The translations under genes were made by a program, and so were the position numbers. DNA of 11,026 nucleotides from Boseongicola sp. SB0662_bin_57 (GTDB lineage: Bacteria; Pseudomonadota; Alphaproteobacteria; Rhodobacterales; Rhodobacteraceae): NCBI GenBank assembly GCA_009839535.1, contig VXPN01000249.1:3483-14508 (forward strand), read 5' to 3'. Below are positions 6,735-11,026 of this stretch, piece by piece. A model generated the notes under the pieces. The model was not told where the DNA came from. It was given only the letters and a program-made list of their open reading frames with translations, and did no database searches. The stretch's first letter is position 1; every line of letters begins with the position of its first letter.

Positions 6735-6904
6735 CTAGGCGCTTCTTCCTCCAGACATGAGCCAGTCAATGTAATCGGCGGGATAGGTCTTGCCGAGAGT
6801 TTCAAGCCGATCGAGGTTCCTTTCGCTCCACCTGCCATGCCATAGAACCCGCGCAGGGGACTGTGGCGATGGACAGGTGCCCTTTCGAGATCGAATGTGG
6901 CCAT
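6735..6904 (-). pseudogene. Short, apparently frame-broken gene after tctA (unidentified)
   Basis: A strong ribosome binding site, GGAGGGAGG (6919-6911), stands six bases before ATG 6904, 50 bases after the tctA stop, as expected for a fourth operon gene. From this ATG the frame reads MATFDLERAPVHRHSPLRGFYGM. Around 6845 the natural-looking frame changes: the frame offset by two reads RVLWHGRWSERNLDRLETLG and KTYPADYIDWLMSGGRSA and ends in TAG (6737-6735). Kept in the ATG frame, the product instead runs to 6653 (84 residues) with an implausible Pro/Cys-rich end antisense to the tctA remnant. I read this as a frameshift or internal deletion in a small gene, giving about 56 residues. I do not recognise the family. 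Confidence 0.4.
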
Positions 6905-6954
6905 GCACTTCCTCCCTCCGACGGCTTCCCCAAGGGCAATCGGGCGATGCCCAT

Positions 6955-8436
6955 TCACTGCCGCACGCGCTGGACTGCGTTTCGGGCGGACATTGCGATG
7001 AGCGCCAGGATGATGATCAGGAAGACCAGGCTTACCGGGCGCGTGACAAAGATCGTCATGTCCCCACCTGCTGCTCCGATGCCTTGCCGGAAATAGCGTT
7101 CCATGATCGGGCCAAGGACAAGCCCGAGGATCATAGGCACCATCGGAATGTTGGCACGTCTGAGCGCGAACCCGAGGACGCCGAAGCAAATTGCGATGAT
7201 CGTGTCGGACAGTCGGTAATTCGACGAAAACGTGCCGACCATGACAAGACACATTATGACCACGCCCAGGAGCCTGTCATTGACGGTGGAAAGCTTGGCG
7301 ATCCACTTCGTGCCAACCAGCAGCAACGCGACGATGACGAAGTTCATGATGAACAACGTCATGTAGAGCCCGGCGACGAATGCCTTGTTGTCCTCGAAGA
7401 GCGTGGGCCCCGGATCGACGCCATGGACAATGAAAACGGTCAGCATCAAGGCGGTGAAGGCTTCGCCGGGGATGCCGAGCGACAGAAGCGGTACCAGAGC
7501 TGCGGGGGGCACGGCGTTGTTGGCCGTTTCCGACGCGATGATTCCCTCGGGCGCGCCCTTGCCGAACTTTTCCGGCGTCTTCGATCCGGCGCGGGCCGAG
7601 GTATAGGCGAAGAACTGGGCGAGGAACTCTCCGACTCCCGGAAGCACGCCCATTCCCACTCCCAGTCCGGCGGAACGGAACAAGGTCTTGGGATAGCGGA
7701 ACACCTCGATGAAGCCGCTGAGCATGCGACGGTCGAATTCGGTATTGGTGTCCTTGACTTGCCTGTCGGAGAAAATCAGCGTGAGGGACTGGCTTAGTGC
7801 GAAGAGACCGAGAACCATCGAGATCAGCGGCACCCCTGCCATCATCCACGTTGTGCCAAACGTGTACCGGGCCGAGCCATATGCGGTCTCCAGCCCGATG
7901 GTCGAGACAAACAGCCCTGCGCCGAGCATCGCAAAGGAGGCGAACTCGCTGCCGCGATGAGCGACCACGACAAGAACCATCGCCAAAAGCGCGGCCATGC
8001 CGAGGTCGACCGATGTGAGGTACTTGGACAGTGCGGCAAGGGGCCAGGCGGCGAGCGCCAGAACGCTGACGGCAAAGACTCCGCCAACGAAGCTGGAAGA
8101 GTAGGCGAGCGCCAGGGCACGCTGCGGCTCGCCATTCTTGGCCATCGGATAGCCGTCATAGGTGGTCAGCACGTTTACGGCCGTTCCTGGAGTGTTGATC
8201 GTGATTGCCGGAACGGCTCCGCCGTACCATCCCGCCGCATACAGCCCCATCAACAGCGTTATCCCTGCAAGCGGCTCCATGGTGTAGGTGATTGGCAAGA
8301 GCAGCACGATCCCGACACCGGGGCCAATCCCGGGTATGGCGCCAAGGATGATGCCGAGCACGCTGCCGCTTATCAATGCAATCCAGATCACCGGGTCGGC
8401 GAGTTGCTGCGCGCCTAGTGCAATTGTCTCCAGCAT
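6955..8436 (-). CDS. tctA: TctA, large membrane subunit of tripartite tricarboxylate transporter
   Basis: TctA is the main permease of TTT uptake systems: it moves an organic acid delivered by TctC across the inner membrane, driven by an ion gradient. The 493-residue product is full length and highly hydrophobic, with about a dozen membrane segments. The two family repeats are present: GAIPGIGPGVGIVLLLP and YGGAVPAITINTPGTAVNVL with DGYPMAKNG in the first half, and GVLPGVGEFLAQFFAY, FGKGAPEGIIASETANNAV and LSLGIPGEAF in the second. A conserved C-terminal LVLGPIMER follows. Its ATG overlaps the tctB stop (TGATG at 8438-8434), so translation is probably coupled to tctB. The substrate is unknown; TTT systems carry citrate, other di- and tricarboxylates, terephthalate and more. 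Confidence 0.97.
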   Translation of the reverse strand: MLETIALGAQQLADPVIWIALISGSVLGIILGAIPGIGPGVGIVLLLPITYTMEPLAGITLLMGLYAAGWYGGAVPAITINTPGTAVNVLTTYDGYPMAKNGEPQRALALAYSSSFVGGVFAVSVLALAAWPLAALSKYLTSVDLGMAALLAMVLVVVAHRGSEFASFAMLGAGLFVSTIGLETAYGSARYTFGTTWMMAGVPLISMVLGLFALSQSLTLIFSDRQVKDTNTEFDRRMLSGFIEVFRYPKTLFRSAGLGVGMGVLPGVGEFLAQFFAYTSARAGSKTPEKFGKGAPEGIIASETANNAVPPAALVPLLSLGIPGEAFTALMLTVFIVHGVDPGPTLFEDNKAFVAGLYMTLFIMNFVIVALLLVGTKWIAKLSTVNDRLLGVVIMCLVMVGTFSSNYRLSDTIIAICFGVLGFALRRANIPMVPMILGLVLGPIMERYFRQGIGAAGGDMTIFVTRPVSLVFLIIILALIAMSARNAVQRVRQ

Positions 8437-8981
8437 CAGAGGATGCCCTGCCAGGACACGGGCAGGGCAAGCCACTTGAACAGCGCGGGCCGAGGAAACC
8501 AGATCGAAAAGCCGACGCGAAAGATCAGGACCATGGCGACTGTCGTTCCGAGCGCGATCAGCACGAGACGCGTGCCTCGGAAGCCCGCCGTCGTCGTCAC
8601 CACGCTCGCAAAAATGAGGATCGACAGCGCGAACCCGAGCACTTTCATCAACATGACGGCGCCGATCATGCAGCCGGAGATAAGCAGAATCTGCCCATAG
8701 ACACGCACGGTCCTTCCGACATCGACCGTTTCGCGCCGAGCGACGAAGAACGCGATGGCGGACGCCATGATGGTCATGATGAGCGCGACGGTCGGTGCAA
8801 GTGCCGGCTCGGCCCACCAGCCACCGGACATTGCGGTCTGGCCCATCGAGCCCGGCGTCGTCTGCCAGCCGACCATTGCCAGCAGGACGACTGCGGCCAC
8901 GAACATTGCGCCGACAAGGAAGCGGCCGCCGGTCGGCTGTTCGCTGAACGGGGACTCGTTTTCCTCTCGGTCGCCTGACAT
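8436..8981 (-). CDS. tctB: TctB, small membrane subunit of tripartite tricarboxylate transporter
   Basis: TctB is the poorly conserved small partner of TctA in the inner membrane; its exact role is unknown. The 181-residue product has the family's size and topology: a polar N-terminus of about 20 residues, then hydrophobic segments at about 21-39, 61-81, 97-132 (probably two spans) and 139-157. It ends with the amphipathic FPRPALFKWLALPVSW, a typical TctB ending. The ATG lies six bases after the tctC stop, and the ribosome binding site is weak, so translation probably depends on ribosomes leaving tctC. The stop shares a base with the tctA ATG. The assignment rests mostly on position between tctC and tctA and on topology, because TctB sequences diverge widely. 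Confidence 0.93.
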   Translation of the reverse strand: MSGDREENESPFSEQPTGGRFLVGAMFVAAVVLLAMVGWQTTPGSMGQTAMSGGWWAEPALAPTVALIMTIMASAIAFFVARRETVDVGRTVRVYGQILLISGCMIGAVMLMKVLGFALSILIFASVVTTTAGFRGTRLVLIALGTTVAMVLIFRVGFSIWFPRPALFKWLALPVSWQGIL

Positions 8982-8987
8982 TGGCGC

Positions 8988-9920
8988 CTATTTTGCCAGG
9001 AGGTTCTCGAACCGGGTGTAGAAGGCTTCCGCAAACTGCGCTGCTTCATCTGCAGGCATCCACTGAACCACGGCGCCTGCGTTGGCCGCGACTTCCTGCG
9101 CCTCGGGGCTTTCCACCACGGCTCTTGCAATGCGCGAAATCACCTCGCGCGCCTCCGCCGGCGTGTCCTTGCGCACGAAGATGCCGGTCCAGCCGGGCGT
9201 GGAAATGCCGGGCACCTGCTCTTCGAGAGTGGCGACATCTGGATAGATCGGAATGCGCGCCGTCGTGTAGGCTGCGAGCGCCTTTGCTTCTCCGCTGGTC
9301 AGGCAGGGTTTCAGCAGGCCACCGCCAAGAGTGACATCGATTTCCCTGTTCAAGATCATTTGGCAGGTCGTTTCGTCGTACGCCGTGATGCTGGAGAACT
9401 TGAAGCCAAGCTCTTCGGCCATCTTCAATGTCTGGAGCGCAGGCGGACCGTTCAGGCCAAAGACACCCAGGCTGACGTCGTTCGACTTGGCGTGCTCCGC
9501 CAACTCCGTCAGGTTGTCGTATGGTGCGTCGGCATGGGCCGCCAGCATCATCCCGTAGCCGATGATCACGGCCAGAGGCTCGAACTCGCCCTTTTCGTAT
9601 TCCGCATTGCCGCGAATTATGTGAGCAGAGATGATATTGGCGGTAAATACGCCAACGGTGTAGCCGTCTGCAGGCTGGTTGTACACGTGGGTGGCGCCAA
9701 TCAGCCCGCCGCCACCCTTGATGTTGACGGTGGTGGCCGGCACGCCGGTTTCCTTCCTGAATGCATCCGAAATCATGCGGGCAATCGTGTCCTCGATGTC
9801 GCCGGGAGGCCACGGCACCACGAATTCCACCGGGCGTTCCGGGTATTCCGCGCGTGTCATGCCGGTCATGGCGACAACCGCGAATGCGATCGAAGTCAAA
9901 AGCTTAGCCATGTATTTCAT
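8988..9920 (-). CDS. tctC: TctC, periplasmic solute-binding protein of tripartite tricarboxylate transporter
   Basis: TctC (Bug family) captures an organic anion in the periplasm and passes it to TctAB. The 310-residue product is full length. Residues 1-24 are a Sec signal peptide with a probable cut after TRA, so the mature protein starts EYPERPVEFVVPWPPGD. The PWPPGD block and VNIKGGGGLIGATHV form the N-terminal ligand-binding loops of the family; later PAEAREVISRIARAV fits the C-terminal helix. An acidic residue pair (Asp41 and Glu43 in PGDIED) replaces the more common G-x-x-D arrangement (PGGxxD), and the same variant is in the truncated copy, so the two systems may share ligand type. AGGGAGAG (9932-9925) precedes ATG 9920 by four to five bases. 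It leads the tctCBA operon. Confidence 0.96.
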   Translation of the reverse strand: MKYMAKLLTSIAFAVVAMTGMTRAEYPERPVEFVVPWPPGDIEDTIARMISDAFRKETGVPATTVNIKGGGGLIGATHVYNQPADGYTVGVFTANIISAHIIRGNAEYEKGEFEPLAVIIGYGMMLAAHADAPYDNLTELAEHAKSNDVSLGVFGLNGPPALQTLKMAEELGFKFSSITAYDETTCQMILNREIDVTLGGGLLKPCLTSGEAKALAAYTTARIPIYPDVATLEEQVPGISTPGWTGIFVRKDTPAEAREVISRIARAVVESPEAQEVAANAGAVVQWMPADEAAQFAEAFYTRFENLLAK

Positions 9921-9969
9921 AATGCTCTCCCTGTCTGTTGGCCACTTTCGCCGGAGGTCCTTGACATTG

Positions 9970-9999
9970 ATTAGAGTAGAAAACTTCGCAGCGTTTCAG
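9970..9999 (-). promoter_or_regulatory. Candidate promoter of the tctCBA operon
   Basis: On the - strand CTGAAA (9999-9994) and TCTAAT (9975-9970) are 18 bases apart, matching four of six and five of six consensus positions. It lies 50 bases before the tctC start in the only AT-rich patch of the region. Pattern match only. Confidence 0.35.
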
Positions 10000-10000
10000 A

Positions 10001-10017
10001 AGAAAGATTTTCTTTCT
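10001..10017. promoter_or_regulatory. Dyad just upstream of the candidate tct promoter
   Basis: AGAAAG (10001-10006), spacer ATTTT and CTTTCT (10012-10017) form a six-pair dyad touching the -35 candidate of the tct operon. Its position would suit a regulator binding site, and the AT-rich makeup contrasts with the surroundings. No regulator gene is adjacent in this window. Confidence 0.3.
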
Positions 10018-10172
10018 CATGACTGAATGCCGGCTTTTGTGGACAGCCCCATGAAGGCGACCATCCTGTCCTCGGTCTGGGCACGTCTCAAACGGCGGAA
10101 AGCTCGAATTCACCCGGATCAGGCGCATCCATGCCGTCCTGGGATCGACACGGGTTCGACGCCTCTTCGGTC

Positions 10173-11026
10173 TCACAGCAGGATTTCAGCGAGATCGTGG
10201 CCGACCGTCATCTTGCCGTTCCAGGTCTGCCGGACAAGCGCCTCGAATTCCGCAGGTCCGGTCAGTTCATCGTCCCCGGGCGTAAAGTGCTGGACCACGA
10301 GGTGCCCAACGCCCGCCTCTGTCGCGATCTGCCCGACGTCGTCCCCGAACGTGTGCCCTGCGATCATGTGTTCCATCAGGTTTGGCTTGATGGACTTCAG
10401 GCGTTCGCACATCCTTTCCGTTCCGGCGCGATGCATGACTTCGTGCACCAGAACGTCGGCCCCCTTCGCGAATTCGGCCAACGGCGGGAAATAGCTCGTG
10501 TCCGAGGAGAAGACCACCGTGTCTTTCGGCCCCCTGACCTTCAGGGCGAACGTTTCGGTCAGTGGCGGGTGCACCACGCGCAGCGCGTCAACCTCGACCA
10601 GATCGTCCGTGAAGACATGGCCTTCCGTGTACTCTGTCACGGCGAACATGTCGCGCGGATCCTGCTGGCGCTCGTCAGCCATGCGCACCTCTATGTCGCA
10701 GGCCATGGCGGCAAGGAAGTCATCAACCAGCTTCCTGACGCCTTTCGGGCCGTAGACCTTGATCTGGCGCTTTGGTGACGACACCCATGTGGTGTGGAGG
10801 AACGGCCCAAGTTCAAGGCAGTGGTCCGAATGCAGATGCGTGATCAGGATCGTATCCACGTCAGCAAGCGAGAATCCGGCTTCCACGAACTGCCGCGTCA
10901 CGCCCATGCCGCAGTCAATGACATACGGGCGCCCTGAAATCTCGATGACCGATGACGACGGCCAGCTCGACCCTGTCGTCAGGCGCGGGCCGCCCTTGGT
11001 GCCGAGAAGGATGATGCGATCAGCCA
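10173..11026 (-). CDS. Metallo-beta-lactamase-fold hydrolase, RNase Z/arylsulfatase-like (start at window edge)
   Basis: The product is a metal-dependent hydrolase of the MBL superfamily, substrate unknown. Reading from the window edge, the last two bases give TG followed by GCT GAT, so the start codon (xTG) is probably cut at its first base; this would give about 284 residues, full length for the family. The N-terminus LLGTKGGPRLTTG and YVIDCGMG form the first strand pair; the metal motif THLHSDH (His64, His66, Asp68, His69) follows. Further ligands fit SSDTSYFPP (Asp), the GHTFGDDVGQIATEAGV block and the final QHFTP. The overall pattern resembles RNase Z-like and arylsulfatase-like members rather than beta-lactamases or glyoxalase II. 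It stands 250 bases upstream of tctC on the same strand and could precede it in transcription, though a separate tct promoter is possible. Confidence 0.9.
   Translation of the reverse strand, partial: ADRIILLGTKGGPRLTTGSSWPSSSVIEISGRPYVIDCGMGVTRQFVEAGFSLADVDTILITHLHSDHCLELGPFLHTTWVSSPKRQIKVYGPKGVRKLVDDFLAAMACDIEVRMADERQQDPRDMFAVTEYTEGHVFTDDLVEVDALRVVHPPLTETFALKVRGPKDTVVFSSDTSYFPPLAEFAKGADVLVHEVMHRAGTERMCERLKSIKPNLMEHMIAGHTFGDDVGQIATEAGVGHLVVQHFTPGDDELTGPAEFEALVRQTWNGKMTVGHDLAEILL

Noticed and set aside
6790..7797. Long + strand frame of 335 codons
   Set aside because: It is antisense to tctA, rich in Arg/Asp/His, and a typical shadow of a GC-rich gene.
10017..10064. Short - strand frame MVAFMGLSTKAGIQS before the tct promoter
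   Set aside because: Reads naturally, but is 15 codons long, with a stop only about 15 codons upstream of its ATG; too short to support.

Overview
The window looks like a chromosomal piece of a GC-rich alphaproteobacterium. The reasons are the trmD-rplS-rpmE order, an L31 protein without zinc cysteines, a PHB-cycle D-3-hydroxybutyrate dehydrogenase, a DUF502 membrane protein and tripartite tricarboxylate transporter (TTT) genes. Genus and family cannot be fixed from this sequence.

Layout. Bases 1-52 may hold the tail of an unidentified gene. trmD, rplS and rpmE follow on the + strand as a translation/ribosome block; rplS has its own candidate promoter and a structured leader. bdhA follows on the same strand. 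A DUF502 membrane protein gene converges on it from the - strand. Bases 3680-4386 hold no gene I can support. A TbpB-like surface lipoprotein gene (+) then begins behind an unusual three-segment inverted-repeat leader. Bases 5445-6184 are again without a supportable gene, apart from a terminator-like hairpin just after the lipoprotein gene.

From 6185 the window is about TTT transporters. On the + strand is a wreck: the first ~72 codons of a tctC are joined, out of frame, to the last ~103 codons of a tctA, as expected from one internal deletion of a tctC-tctB-tctA operon. Pointing at it from the - strand is a complete, tightly packed tctC-tctB-tctA operon (9920 to 6955), followed by what looks like a short, frame-broken gene with a strong ribosome binding site. 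The window ends in a metallo-beta-lactamase-fold hydrolase on the - strand, whose start codon appears to be cut by the window edge.

Functionally the left part is housekeeping (tRNA m1G37 methylation, ribosomal proteins) plus ketone-body/PHB metabolism. The right part is high-affinity organic-acid uptake: a periplasmic binding protein with a two-component membrane permease. No known complete novel system is evident. The observations most worth checking are the tctC'-'tctA deletion scar, the mutually exclusive pairing segments before the lipoprotein gene, the broken fourth gene of the tct operon, and the missing conventional start codon of trmD.
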